A stretch of DNA of 64,000 nucleotides, from contig JACEVL010000337.1 of the NCBI GenBank assembly GCA_020284085.1, forward strand, positions 32,501 to 96,500, in the 5' to 3' direction. This document shows, piece by piece, positions 44,893 to 58,003 of the stretch. Below the pieces are notes generated by a model. The model saw only the letters and a list, made by a program, of their open reading frames with translations, was not told where the DNA came from and ran no database searches. A program made the position numbers and the translations under genes. The stretch is from Aporrectodea caliginosa. Lineage: Eukaryota; Annelida; Clitellata; Crassiclitellata; Lumbricidae. Position 1 is the first letter of the stretch. Every line of letters begins with the position of its first letter.

Positions 44893-45650
44893 CTAAGGCA
44901 GAAGAAAACAATAGCAATTGTCTGCGACGCTCGCAATTGTAATCGTGTGCGTGTATGATTGTATGCTTTTATGCAATTATGTATGAATCTAGGCTATGTG
45001 TGTATATGTCTATATACGAGCGCGTCTAATTGTCTAGCTATACTTATATACGTATGCATTAATTCATAATTATGTGTATGCATGTATGTGAGTACATGTA
45101 TATATGTATGTATGTATTCGTGTATACGTATGCTTGTATCTGTCTATCAGTCTGTCCTGTCTGTCTATCTATCTGTGCACGATGTAGACACACGTCTCGT
45201 TTAAAAGTACCCAAACTGATGTTAAAAGCACTAAGAACAAAAAGTTCATCAGTAAGGAAATTGTACTGTGATAACTAAAAAAGTTCACCGTTGGTGGGCT
45301 CACGCCCACACGTAGAACCAATCGGTCAGGGTAGGGTATATATAGAGTAGGGTAGGGTAGGATGGGGTATGGTATGGTTTCGTATCGTAATAATGGTGCA
45401 AGGGCATCAGTTAGCCAGGAAAGGTTGAGAATTGATTTATGATGAAGTCGATGATCAGCTGAAAGCTTTACTTTGAGGAAACATTATGAGCTGATGGCAT
45501 AATGCAATATCGGAATGCTGCTGTTTGGCGTTTGGCTAGCTAATGTCATCAGCAAAACCACAATCTCAGCAGCACTAGCAGCAGCAGCAGCAGCTTCATC
45601 AGTGGCTGCAGCACATCATCATCAACTGTCTTCGTTCTTATGAAAACAGA
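44893..45650. other. Upstream of CUB1 exon a, no exon recognised
   Basis: ATGT/CTGT-rich to about 45175, then a GGGTA-rich run (45330-45380) and a CAG run (45575-45595). The preceding exon (ending in phase 1, perhaps signal peptide) was not found here. Confidence 0.4.
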
Positions 45651-45727
45651 GAGTGGGCGCACCGCCGTTCATCTAATGCCATTACACAACTGTCTATCTT
45701 ACTTACACACTCTATCGCTCCTTATCT

Positions 45728-45953
45728 CAGGCTCTCTGTCTCTCAGTCTCGTCTCTGTCTCTGTCTCTGTCTCTGTCTCTGTGTCTGTCTCTGTCTGTCT
45801 CTGTCTGTCTGCCTCTGTATGTCTGTCTGTCTTTGTCTGTCTGTCTTTGTCTGTCTGTCTGTTGTCTGTCTGTCTCTGTCTGTCTGTCTCTGTCTCTGTC
45901 TCTGTCTCTGCTGTGTCTGTCTCTGTCTCTCCTCTGCCTCTCTCCTCTGCTTC

Positions 45954-45996
<43 letters not shown>
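45728..45996. repeat. TCTG/TC pyrimidine array
   Basis: About 270 bp of CTGTCTCT-type repeats. Confidence 0.95.
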
Positions 45997-45999
<3 letters not shown>

Positions 46000-46470
46000 T
46001 CTCTGACCTGATCCTGCCTCTAATCACTCTCTCCTTCCTTCTCCTTTTCCTCTTCCTCTTCCTTCACTACCTTCGTCCTCTTCCCCTTTCCATTTCTCCC
46101 CACCCTCACTCTCTCCTTCCTTCCATGCCCCTCATCATCCGCCCTTCCTAACAACTCTTCCTCCCTGCTTCATTCTCTGTGTCTCCTGTCTTTTTCCACC
46201 CTTCTCTTTCTTGTTCCATGTCTCCGTCCCTTTCAATTTCCCACATCCCTACCCTTCCCATGTTACTTATCATCGCTATGTTGTTTTGACAGCCAAGGTT
46301 TAGACGTCAGCAAGTGAACGAAGTGCCGTATGTGATGCTACTGAAATCGCCTGCATCAGCAGTTAATTGGATCGTGCCACGGCGGATGAGTTACATGCCG
46401 AATATGCGCTGCTTTTTTAACCAGCTGATGTCTTTTCCATTACCGCGGTACCTCCTCTGTCTCTGTCTCT

Positions 46471-46835
46471 CTCACTCACTCACTCACTCACTCACTCACT
46501 CACTCACTCACTCACTCACTCACTCACTCACTCACTCACTCACTCACTCACTCACTCACACACACACACACACAAACACACACACTCACACTCATACTCT
46601 CTCTCTCTCTCTCTGCTTCTCTCGGTCCCCTATCTCTTTCTCTGTCTCTGTTTCTCTGCTTCTCTCTCTGTCTGTCTCTGTCTGTCTCTGTCTGTCTGTC
46701 TGTCTCTTTCTCTGTTTGTCTGTCTCTGTCTGTCTGTCTCTGTCTCTGTCTGTCTCTCTCTGTCTTTCTCTCTGTCTCTCTCTCTGTATCTATGTATATC
46801 TGTATCTCTATCTGTCTGTCTGTCTCTCTCTCTAC
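46471..46835. repeat. (ACTC)n, (CA)n and TCTG array
   Basis: Perfect ACTC repeats 46471-46557, then ACAC, then imperfect TCTG to 46835. The upstream open stretch beginning at 46314 has no motif. Confidence 0.95.
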
Positions 46836-46854
46836 CTATCCTTGTACCTGTCGT

Positions 46855-47400
46855 AATCGTAATCTAGAGGTTTCTACAGCGCCCAAAAAGCCATTTCGCG
46901 AGAACCAGCTTTAATCACAGGAGCTCAGTAAAAAGAAAATCAATAGGCAGCGGGGTCATAATCTGTTCCAGGTCATGATCCGAAGGGTCAGACTGCCTCT
47001 CTATCTCTGCCTCACAGTCAGGCGACTACCGTGGGTGGTGTTTGGAAATGAAACAGCGAGGGAAGTTAAAGGAAGAGGAGGAAGAGGAGGAAGAGGAGAA
47101 TCGGGATAGGATTCGCAAAAAAGCGGTGTTTTCGGTTTTGAGTGAAAGACCGGTAGAGAGATAGAGATGAGGTTTTGGTCAGTTCATAGGATAGATATTT
47201 GGCATATTTCTGGCGAGAGTTTGTTCCAGAGAGGCGGAACAGCTATGGCTATGGAGCGATTTGCAAATTTTAGTGATGAGGTGACGGAATGGAGGAGCAG
47301 TGTTAGTGAATAAGCTCAGCGCTCGTGAATAAGCTGGTGCCCTGCGCTTGGCTTTCGAGTGGCGCTTTAGAAGTTTGGAGATTACGATTTCGATTAGGAC
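46855..47400. mobile_element. Repeat family B, inverted arms
   Basis: Starts GTAATCGTAATC (46855) with CTACAGCGCC and ends with the opposite orientation, GAATAAGCTGGTGCCCTGCG then GCGCTTTAGAAGTTTGGAG and ATTACGATT (47310-47395). It is either two head-to-head insertions or one foldback element. Confidence 0.6.
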
Positions 47401-47764
47401 GGAAGATCAGGTTGAACGAAGCGGTTGGATTGTGAACACGTGGCGAAGATAGGAGGGCTGGGAGGATTGAAGCGTGCGTTGTATTTCATTCGTTCAGCAT
47501 AGGGGTTGCTTTTCTCTTCTTTTATCTTCTTCTCCTTACTCAGAAAGGCCATGCCGCTCATCTCCAAACTGATACATGGGTGTTGACGCGATTCCCTGTC
47601 AACGATTGATGAAGATGTCAGTCGAGAGTTCACGCGGCAGAGACTGCACCAGTCTGTCATCATTAGTAATTGCTTGGCGCCCACATAGCGCTGCTGACTA
47701 AAATGCACGGGATATGGTAAGAATGCACGCAGCAGAGCAGGCGATTTATACAAACCGATAAAAC

Positions 47765-47833
47765 GATGATGATGATGATGATGATGATGATGATCATCAT
47801 CATCATCATATCATCATCATCATCATCATCATA
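47765..47833. repeat. Inverted (GAT)n/(ATC)n array
   Basis: (GAT)n runs into (CAT/ATC)n, making a near-perfect palindrome of about 55 bp with hairpin potential. Confidence 0.9.
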
Positions 47834-48059
47834 ATTAATTATTAATTTGTAACTCCTATGGCATCGGTGTCTAATGCACAAGGCATTAACCGATGGCTCA
47901 CTAAAGTTAATCAGGTTATTAGCCTAACTATATCTCCGCTAAGATAGACAGCCAGACAGACATCCTATTTTGGATAAGAAAATTGAAAAAGGTAATTCTT
48001 AAGGTCAGAACAAAATGAAACAAACGACTGAGCGGAACAGACAGATACATTGGTTAGGA

Positions 48060-48165
48060 TGTTCTATCTGTATTGATTGTTATCTTACATGCATGTGCAC
48101 CAGAGTGCTTCTTTGCCAGCTGGTTAAATAAAGAATATACATACGTACTTATTTACTCACTTACT
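48060..48165 (+). mobile_element. LINE 3' end
   Basis: CAGCTGGTTAAATAAAGAAT then a CGTACTTATTTACTCACTTA tail, as at 33400 and 49735. Confidence 0.45.
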
Positions 48166-48296
48166 AGGAGGGATTTCTAAAATCTAGGTCCAACAACGGA
48201 AATGCTCGATCACCAAAAACATTTGGATGATGATGGATGATGGGGATAGTGACAATGGCGATGTTCAAAGCGATGGGGTTGATTATGAAGACGATA

Positions 48297-48339
48297 ATGA
48301 CGGTGATGGTGATGGTGATGGTGATGGTGATGGTGATGG

Positions 48340-48399
<60 letters not shown>

Positions 48400-48465
48400 G
48401 GATGATGAGGATGATGATGAAGTCGATGATGAAGACGATACTGATGATGATGATGATGATGAGCA
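48297..48465. repeat. (GATGGT)n then (GAT)n array
   Basis: Hexanucleotide units pass into trinucleotide GAT with GAG and GTC interruptions. Confidence 0.97.
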
Positions 48466-48474
48466 TCTGAATGA

Positions 48475-48785
48475 ATGAACGATCTTTGCCGCCCAGTGTC
48501 CGACGTTGCAGCGCGTCGAGCGCTTCGTTCTACGACGAGAGGTGAGCTCCTAGATCCACGGGCACGCTTGGCTATTAAAGCAGCGCCGTGCTTTTTCGAT
48601 TGTGGGACCTTCCATCTGGAATACCTCCCGCTTAAGCTCCGCTCTTTACTTGTGAGCCATCCGGCAGGATATACAAGTCCCTCAAGTCTTTTTTTCTTTA
48701 GTCGTGGCTGGGCCGGGAGCGCTTCTGAGTAGCTTGTTGAAGAGGCGCTATATAAATGCTCTGAATGAATGAACGAATGAATGAA
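48475..48785 (+). mobile_element. LINE 3' fragment ('RGWAGSASE' family)
   Basis: Reads DLCRPVSDVAARRALRSTTR, GELLDPRARLAIKAA, LPLKLRSLL and FFSRGWAGSASE-stop, then GAGGCGCTATATAAATGC and a GAATGAATGAA tail. Its 5' truncation point touches the GAT array. Confidence 0.88.
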
Positions 48786-48879
48786 CGAACGAAAACGAAT
48801 CAACAACAGAATGAACAAATGAAAGAAGAGTCGCTATAAAAGTATGCTGAATGAATGTGGCAGCATCATCAGCTATTCA

Positions 48880-49630
48880 AGCGGTCCATTCATCCATCCA
48901 TCCATCCACCCATTCATCCGTCCATCCGTCTGTCCGTCCATCTAACCATCCATCCATCCACTCTATGCATGAAGGGAAGAAAGTGAAAAGGAAGGAAGGG
49001 CCTCGCCCCGATTCCCAACCCATTTTCAGATCACAGTACACGCCAAACAATAACACCACAGAAACCCGTCATCAATCCCAATCTTTGTGGTTACGGGTTA
49101 GCTCGCACACAATCCCGAATCTTACGACACCCGATGTGAGTGTCTCATACCATTACCCTAGATTCTAGAAGAATGTTAGTGCAGACTATCAGTCGTCATA
49201 TCCGCCCTATTTGGCGCCTCCTAGCATCTAAACACATTCCTAAAGAAACGGAAAGCAGACGACCCATTCAAGATCATTGGCTCTACGTTGGTCACTTGTA
49301 GCGGGAGATCAATTGGGGAAAGAATCCCACGCATTAATATTCGTTTGCGATGCACTGATGGCGCGAATGTCGTCCGAGGTTTAAACGAAGTTTGACGCAT
49401 TATAAACCATCCGCCTGCAATTCGAGAAAATGGCGAATACAGATTAATAATGAGCTTATCTCTGGTGATTATCATTCTTCGGGTTCATTATTGTCCCATC
49501 ATCAGCTAACCTGCACATGTATTACATCAGCTACTTCCTCCCGTGAAAACTGTTTCATACTGACTGCGCCCCAGAACCCACAATATTATAATACCAAGGG
49601 CAAACTCTCTATCTCGTAAAACATTTGTCA
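48880..49630. other. CATC run and unclassified sequence
   Basis: A (CATC)n stretch at 48890-48960, then sequence without a supported gene. The antisense frame 49221-49475 has no motif. Confidence 0.4.
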
Positions 49631-49634
49631 CACG

Positions 49635-49740
49635 GATGCTTTATACTACATTTTTGTTCTATTTTATGAACTATGTATACCAAAATGCGGTAGCAGTTGG
49701 TTTTTCAATAAAGGATATACTTAATTTACTTACTTACTTC
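49635..49740 (+). mobile_element. LINE 3' UTR fragment
   Basis: TTTTTCAATAAAGGATATAC then TTAATTTACTTACTTACTTC. Same 3' end as the - strand copy at 36975-37010. Confidence 0.6.
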
Positions 49741-49871
49741 ATCTATCCCATCCGTCATCTATCTATCTTTTCATTCAGCCACCACTCCCTCCTTCTCTCC
49801 CTCTTTATCTCCCTCCCTTCCTCCTCTCTCTCTTCCTCCTTCCATCAGTCCATCCATCCATTCATCCTGTC

Positions 49872-50002
<131 letters not shown>

Positions 50003-50339
50003 CCACCAATAACCATGGGCTCAGTGCCCGTAGGTGTCTGATGCCGTCCACAATGTCTCTCCATTCCTTGGACCGACATTCTTTTTTCGTTACTCTTGAT
50101 CTTGTCCATTTTATACCCAGTCCATCTGTATATACATGTATATATATCCAGCTACATTAGTGCATACATGCATGCGTATGCATGCCTACGAGAATAATAA
50201 TTGTAATTATTGTCAGTGCTGATTTATATATACATGTAGCGTCTCTTCAATAAAACTCATCAGAAGTGCTCCGAACCCCATATTCAATGCATAAATGCAT
50301 GTATGTAAAGACGATAACTTAGCATAGAACGATTTCAGA

Positions 50340-50585
50340 AGCACACACACACGCACACACACATGCACACACACACACACACACATGCACACACACATAC
50401 ACACATGCACAAGCACAAGAGGCCAAAAGGCATAATCAAATTGCTTTTGTATGCATGGATGTATGTTTGCAAGTGTTTACTGTATATTTGCATATAATAT
50501 TATGTATGTGCGTGTTTGTGTTTGTGCGTGCCATCGTGTGTGTGTGTGTGTGTATATGTGTGTGCGTGTCTGTGTGTGTTCTTCT
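50340..50585. repeat. (AC)n and (TG)n inverted arrays
   Basis: ACAC with ATGC interruptions at 50340-50410, then GTGT at 50535-50580, opposite in strand sense and 130 bp apart. Confidence 0.9.
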
Positions 50586-50971
50586 GCAACCGTTCATCGC
50601 TATCGTGATCGTAGCATGATCCTAATCAACAAAGACAACTGTGTCAACATCAGGTAACCTTTGACGTTGTGACGTCTCCGTGTATAAGCCTCATCACAGA
50701 ATAGGTCAGGAATTATAGCGTCATAATATACACAAAGCAAGCGACGTCTCTGACTTGAAAGCATCGTCATCCTAATTGGTTGTGATGGGATTTCAAGAGA
50801 CACTCGATCCCTTCATGGCTAACTCTGTTTCGATTATATATAAATAGAATATCATGCTGGAATTGTATAATTTCCGGGCAAGCGCTATACTATGCCATAC
50901 GAAACGTGAGAGCTGCTAAAATTAATTTTTTTTGACGTCAACGGCCATTTTTACCATAAGATATCTGTAAA

Positions 50972-51478
50972 GGGGTCGTCCATTAATTGTGTCAACAAAA
51001 TAGGGGATGGGGGTTTTGAAAAGTTTGACAGTTGTTGACAAGGTGGGGAGTTCGGTACAATTGACGTCAACAAATTTTTTTCCAATAAATCAACACAGAC
51101 CCTTCAAAATTGTATTGTATTGTATTGTATTTGAACACTTGTTATATAGCGCCCCTACCAGATTTCCCATTCAGAGGCGCTCCCGACTAATTGGTAGCGA
51201 AAACATTAAGTAATGCTGAAATGTATAAAGTGCTTAATGTTTAATACTACGCCTACTAAAAAGCTGGAAATAAACTAAACTCATATAGTTTATTTCCAGC
51301 TTTCTAAAAATGATTCTACATGTATTGAGCCATTGTGTTTCTTTTTGTAGGGGGGTGGGTTCTGGGATTGTTGACATAAGTTTTTAGGGGAGTCCGTCAA
51401 TGTTTACAGTTGATGACAAGGGGGTGGAGGGGGTCAAAAACTGCCTGAAATTTGTTGACATACTTAATGGACGACCCC
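50972..51478. mobile_element. MITE with GGGGTCGTCCATTAA ends
   Basis: Inverted ends GGGGTCGTCCATTAATTGTG ... CATACTTAATGGACGACCCC. Both subterminal parts contain TGACA(G/T)TTG and TTGA(C/T)GACAAGG-type words. 507 bp including a later insertion at 51108-51192. Non-coding. Confidence 0.85.
51108..51192 (-). mobile_element. LINE 3' end nested in the MITE
   Basis: Same sequence as 44430-44515 (TTGTATTGTATTGTATTTGA, AGATTTCCCATTCAGAGGCG). It is younger than the MITE it interrupts. Confidence 0.85.
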
Positions 51479-51614
51479 AAACTCTATATCATATTATGTA
51501 TGCGTCTGTGTACACAGCTAGAGAAAAATGTCTTCTTTGATCTCGTTTATATCCTTTCGGCATGTATGTATTGCATGTACGTACGTATGTGTGTGTGTAG
51601 TGTGTATGTATGTA

Positions 51615-52100
51615 TGTGCGCATGCAGAAGAATGGAATAGAATACCCCAAGACCTTCGCTGCATCTCAAATTTAAAGCTATTTAAACATAAGTTACGCCA
51701 ATGGATAATTCATCAGAACGATTAATTGGGTTCTAATCCCCCATTCTGTTTGTGTTTTTCTTAGTTAACTTAAGGTTTAATACTTTGTACTAGAACGTTA
51801 ATAATTGTAGCCTACACTATACTAGATAGTAGATACCATTCTGTTTGTGTTTTTCTTAGTTAAGGTTTAATACTTTGTACTAGTACGTTAATAATTGTAC
51901 ATGTACTAGATACTTTTTATATGAATGCACTGTACTAGATAACCTCTGTTAACCATCTAACAACAGACTATGTATATAGGTGGCCCTAACCAGCAGGACT
52001 CTGGTCCCTTCTGGGTTCCCTTTTGCGACCAACAGATCTTTGTTCTTTGTACAACGAAATGTTACTTTGTCAATGTTTGGAGCAATAAATTGGTGGTTAT
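51615..52100 (+). mobile_element. LINE 3' fragment with internal duplication
   Basis: WNRIPQDLRCISNLKLFKHK then LRQWIIHQND-stop (51632-51724) is a LINE C-terminus. In the 3' UTR, CCATTCTGTTTGTGTTTTTC ... TAATACTTTGTACTAG is present twice (about 51740 and 51837). Confidence 0.75.
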
Positions 52101-52109
52101 GGTTATGAT

Positions 52110-52320
52110 GGTTATGTATGCATGCATGTATGTATATATGTATTTATGCATGCTTGCATGTATGTATGCATGTATGTATGTATGTATGTATGTATGTATG
52201 TATGTATGTATGTATGTATGTATGTATGTATGTATGTATGTATGTATGTATGTATGTATTGTATGTATGTATGTATGTATGTATGTATCTTATGTATGTA
52301 TGTATGTATGTATGTATTGA
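52110..52320. repeat. (GTAT)n microsatellite
   Basis: About 200 bp, nearly perfect. The LINE fragment that follows starts at its edge. Confidence 0.97.
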
Positions 52321-52845
52321 CCACTGTTCCTCACTACTTGCTGGCCTTCTGTTGGTGTTTTGGGGCGACTAGATCGAGTTCTACGCTCGGCTGCTCGGCT
52401 TATTGGACGGCTTCCTAATACTCTCCTGTCTCTGCATACATGTGTGATGTGTTGCATTGGCTGCCTGTGTCTCAGCGTATCTCATATCGCATTGCTGCTC
52501 TTGTTTCTCGTTTTGTGTTCTTGGCTGCGCTCCATCTTACTTGCGTGATCTTTGCCGCCCAGTGTCTGATGTTCCAGCGCGTCGGGTGCGTTTCGCTCTG
52601 CGACGAGGGGTGAGTTCTTGTTCCACGGACTCGCTTGGCAATTAGGCAGCGCCGTGCTTTCTCGGTTGTTGGCCCTTCCATTTGGAATGACCTACCACTT
52701 AAGCTCCGTTTTTTACTTGTAAGCCATCTGACAGGGTTCTACAAGTCCCTCAAGTCTTTTTTACTTTAGTCGTGGCTGGGCCGGGAGCGCTCCTGAGTAG
52801 TTTGGTTTGAAGGGGCGCTATATAAATGCTCTGAATGAATGAATG
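52321..52845 (+). mobile_element. LINE 3' fragment ('RGWAGS' family)
   Basis: Frameshifted reverse transcriptase end: RLDRVLRSAARLIGRLPNT, YLRDLCRPVSDVPARRV, then a 3' UTR GGCTGGGCCGGGAGCGC and GGGGCGCTATATAAATGC, then GAATGAATGAATG passing into (ATGT)n at 52845-52920. Confidence 0.88.
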
Positions 52846-53149
52846 AATGAATGTATGTATGTATGTATGTATGTATGTATGTATGTATGTATGTATGTAT
52901 GTATGTATGTATGTATGTATCCTTGCAAGTAAGCATTATTTATACATGCATGTCTGATGCATGCATATATGTATGTATTTAAGTATGTGTATTTCTGTTT
53001 GCATGTATGTATTTTATATGTATGCATGCATACATGTGCATAATGTGTAACCAATTTGTGGATGAATGGATGGTGCAAAGTCTGGATGGATGGAGGCACA
53101 GATGGAGGTATGAATCGATGGATGGATGGATTGATGGATGGATAAATGC

Positions 53150-53580
53150 ATCAGAACACTTATATAGCGCTTCGGTCGTGATGACCTCTCAACCCTGCTG
53201 AGAGTTTAAGGGTGTTCCTAAATCCATTGCGCCTGCTATTGTCATTGCTTTTCATTTAATTCACGATGGCATTCCGCCCAATTTTAGGCAAGTGTGGATT
53301 GAATTTGTTCCGTTCGACCCTAGTGCGACTCTTGTACCAGGCTAACGTACTTGGAGCGCAGCATAATCTAGCGTCGGCTGACATAGGCTTTGGTCTATAG
53401 TACCGTAGCATCGTCCAGGATTTGATTCCCTCGGGAACTTGTTATAGGGTTTCGCTTTTTCTTGGGTCTCATTAGTTTTCCATCGGTCATGATTTGGGAA
53501 GTTCTTGGTGTATCTGGCTCTGTGATCTGTTCGTCTTTCATTAGCGTCGAAGTTCAAACAGTGCACTTCAATCATTCTCG
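53150..53580. other. Unclassified, SINE-like edge
   Basis: CACTTATATAGCGCTTCGG at 53158 resembles other retroelement ends. The antisense frame 53342-53575 has no motif. Confidence 0.35.
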
Positions 53581-53639
53581 TGACAGAAAAAGAGATTCAT
53601 GCAGACATATTCGGAGAAACAGAGAGACATTGCGATAGA

Positions 53640-54160
<521 letters not shown>

Positions 54161-55140
54161 GACATGGACATGGACAGGAACAATGACAGATGAGAACCTG
54201 AAGATACAGTATAAGAGAAAGAACTGGAAATATGACAGACAGAGAAAAATAAAGAAAGGTAGAGAGACGACTAAAGAAAAGGATCCAGACATGCAAACGG
54301 CAAGACTTAGAACGACAGATAATAATTTCACGTGGATATCATGGCATGAAGCAACTATTATAATATTTATCAAACTGTTACATTTTCACGCGTTATTCGC
54401 GGACCGACTGTCAATGTTATTTCTCAATAATACTTATCTGTTGAATGTTGTTTTACGACTTATTTTACCTCTTATATAATATTATGCTCAAAGCGCCAAT
54501 TGTAATTGTATTTGTAATCTGACAAGGTCAGCTGTGGAAGATTGAAGCTCTATATCACGTGATATATCACGAGATAGATTTGAGGACCTCCAGCATAAGT
54601 CGCCAGTTGTTGACCAAATGCACCCTGTAAGTCGTAGACTTCTTGCTAGTAGTAAATGGATGGGAAGTCTATTCCTGTAACTTTGAATTAAAGGAGGCTC
54701 AGGCATTATTTCTAGCGGCCTCGGATTTTCGCCTTGGAACCTTGCTAAGGCCTAAGCTCGCGACCGTGCTTTAAACTTCAGTGTATAATTGCGCACAATT
54801 TAGGCTACTTTTACGGAGCTTCTTAGATCTGTAAATTTCTTAACTATTTGGATTTTTCAATGTTTGATCTTCTAACCCAGACGTGGGGGTGAATTTTTAG
54901 TTTTTTCAAGTACTTTCTGAAAATGGCGTGTTCTAAAATTTTAGATTTTGTAAATTATATTGAATAACTGTAGTAACTGAATTTCATTGAAATATTCCAT
55001 ATTTGCTTACAAATAATAAATTTATCATTCGGCAACAATTATTGCTTCTGAGAGTAAATAAGCTTATCCAATTAATTATTAAGTCTGTTGTTTTAATTAA
55101 ATTGTTGATCGTGTTGTCTATATCACTCTCGGAATGTTAT
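54161..55140. other. No gene recognised
   Basis: AT-rich. TTGTAATTGTATTTGTAATC at 54500 resembles the start of repeat family A. Confidence 0.4.
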
Positions 55141-55145
55141 TGGCT

Positions 55146-58003
55146 CTAGAGTCTAGACCATCCTAAAATATCTTCCTTTTCCATACAGTCTTTAAATTGA
55201 AGAGAGAACCCTTCCGATTTTGGAAGAGGCGCAAAACATGAACGTGATGACCACCAATATTTCGTACAGTTCAATGTCATGTTGTCATGCCATAAGTCAG
55301 GAATCTGAAACAGGTCTTCGATGTGAAAATCAGACGCTAAGCCACGAGTACAGTACTTCACGCAGAGCTGCTGGCAATTCACTTGTCTACTAAGCCTACC
55401 AAGATTCATCGGAAATAATACAATCTGTTTAGCAATATCATTATAAATTGACACAATGAATGTCAACTGGAGTGACACCCATTCAAACGGGGAGCGGTGG
55501 TGAAAGATCCAACCCCATAAATTCGCTGGAAAATGAATAGAATCAGATGGTCGCTATGGACACAAGTGTATATTTACATCTATTTGTATTCTTGATTGAC
55601 TTGTTTGTCGCAGATCGGGTCATGACAAATACTTGTGTCGCTATAACTCAAATATATATATACGCCCGCACTTGATCCCGTTGATCTACTCTCTGCGCGA
55701 GATATATTACTGGGATAGTCAATGACTTTCATTGAATCCACGCTCACTTACAGTTCCAAGACGGATTCATTCTGGACGTCGAATTTTATGGAATCGAACT
55801 CTCCCTTGACAGCAGTAAAATCCGACCTCAAGTCACACTCTTCAATACATCGTCTGCTATCATCAGACACCTGCGTTCCCAGTTATCCTCTCAAGGATAA
55901 TTGAGCACAGTTGCTGCCTTCAAACATCCGACGACGTTATTTTATGGGTATATAGACCGTGTGCAAAACGGTTTCAGGGTGAATTAATCGCAAACTTCAA
56001 GATGTCTAAAGCTCATCTTCGAAGCCAAGCTTATTCACGACCGCTGCGTCAGGTCAGAAGGGTTGTCCAGAGAACGGCGCCAATTTTATTCATCGATTGT
56101 TGCTAATACAAATAAATGTGAAGACTTCATTAGCGCTGTTGTGGCAATTTTTAAAACCAGAACGCAATTCATGAGTGTAATCCTCTGGTAAGATCCGAAG
56201 GAATTCCGACAAAGAGATCAGGGCGACGGTTAATCAAAGTAAAGCTTCTATGTCCTATTCAGTGAAACGTGATGAATGCTTATTTTCCGCTTTTCATCTA
56301 TAGACGAATGCCACGTTCTTGGACACAGGCAGGAACGTCCAGTTTTCTACACAGCTTTCACTGTTATGAAATCAAGTTCTATTGCTTGGTTACAGAGAAA
56401 AAACACTTGCTCTTGTTTTCAAACGGAATCCACTCGATACCCGAAATATTTATATCACAGAGCTAACTCGCATAATTATATACATGAAATGATAAACATA
56501 CATTCATAAATATATAAATACATGCATACATTCATGTACAATGTACATGAAAACACGCATACATACATAAATACATTAAATACATAAATACATGCATATC
56601 AAATCATTTCAATATATAGTCTACACATACATACATAAATAATGCCTATATACATACACGTACATAAATACCGACTACGCCACCGAGTCGAACCTTCTTT
56701 ACACAATAATCATAGCAATATCATGCAGCCTTTAAAAAATAAGTGGAGAAGTAGGTTAAATCGATACTCTACTCGTTGCGGCGCGTAAGTAGGATCAAGT
56801 GACCTTGTGTCAGTAATCCTCATACCTGCCTTCTAAGACTGTAAGATGGATGAGTGCATCTATTTCTCCACCAGAAATAACTTTGTATGGAGGAATCGCA
56901 GGAAGTAAATCAGGTACAGTTGCCAGAAGCTTTGGAGTAATGAATGTAACGGATAGAAGAGGATTGAGACATCGAGAGAGAAATCTTTGAGAGTCTAAAG
57001 GAGATATCGAGACCACCGATTGGTCTCTTGTTGGCCTCGGATTCGGAACACTTAGGAAGATAAATTAGATGATCTAGTTTAAGAAAATCGAAGACTAAGA
57101 GACGAAGAGGTTCTAATACGAATAAATGATTGTATCAACTCTTCAATCCTCGGTTAGAGTCTGAAAGCAGTTTTAATCACTCTCCTTCGCATGTTGCATT
57201 GCTTTAGAAAAAGTGCAGAGGAGGAGAAGGAGTGTAGTCTGTAGCATAGTATAATGTAGTCTAGTATAGTAGTATAGAGAAGCTCATAGAGGAGTTCTGT
57301 TACAGTACGACAGATGTTGTGTGGTCTGACCCTACCTTTGTGTCTTATTTTTTATCTTATCTTATTTGCTTTAAATTACATTACCGTAAGGTAACTTGCC
57401 TTTTCCTCTGTCTTACCTTGTTTTGCCTCACGTTACTTTACCTTACCTCTTGTACCTTTTACCTAATCTGACCTAACATCATTATCTAATCTTATCTTAT
57501 CTTATCTCATGTTGTCTAATCTAGTCTTATTTTATCTTACATTACCTATTCCTATCCTATCCTATCCTATCCTACCCTATCTAATCTTATCTTATCGTAT
57601 CGTATCGTATCTTATTATATAATTTTATCTTATATCAAATATTATCTTATCTAATTTTATCTTATCCTATCCTATTCTATCTTATCTGATCTGGTCTTAT
57701 ATCTAATCTAATCTTATCTAATATCATCTTATCTTATATACTATCCTATGTTATCTTATCCGGTCCTATCTTGTCTTATCTTATCTTGCTTGACTCTGTA
57801 TTGCTAAGGCACCTTACCTGAGCTTACCTTACATGCTGAATTTATGCCAATATATGCGACAGTTGATTTTGGGATTGAAAGCCGAACCAAAACAGTACCG
57901 GCGATGATAGTACTGTAGTTTCGCTTCTTTCCAGCTGCAATCGTGCTTGACAGAGATTGGCAAACGATCGCAATAGGAGCAGCCGACCGAAAGAAAGACG
58001 ACC
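55146..58003 (-). CDS. Possible unrecognised gene, four - strand exons
   Basis: Proposed exons 58003-57833, 56994-56826, 55853-55752 and 55389-55146, phases 1-1, 1-2, 2-2, 2-stop, with donors GTAAGG, GTATGA and GTAAGT. The joined piece has about 228 residues. Segments are TIIAGTVLVRLSIPKSTVAY, VTFITPKLLATVPDLLPAIP, KVISGGEIDALIHLTVLEG, KGEFDSIKFDVQNESVLE and VNCQQLCVKYCTRGLASDFH. It is Cys-containing with alternating hydrophobics, which may suggest secreted beta-structure. The phase fit was partly obtained by choosing acceptors, two of them weak. No family is recognised; it could be chance, or upstream exons of the CUB gene's neighbour. Confidence 0.33.
56515..56680. repeat. CATA/AATACATAA imperfect array
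   Basis: Degenerate tetranucleotide repeat inside the second intron of the possible gene. Confidence 0.75.
57335..57800. repeat. (CTTAT)n pentanucleotide array, imperfect
   Basis: About 450 bp of TTATC/CTAAT/CCTAT variants. Confidence 0.9.

Noticed and set aside
56370..56475. C-type lectin-like exon on the - strand (GIEWIPFENKSKCFFSVTK)
   Set aside because: The resemblance is only about 20 residues. It ends in a stop a few codons later and its phase does not fit the neighbouring candidate exons.
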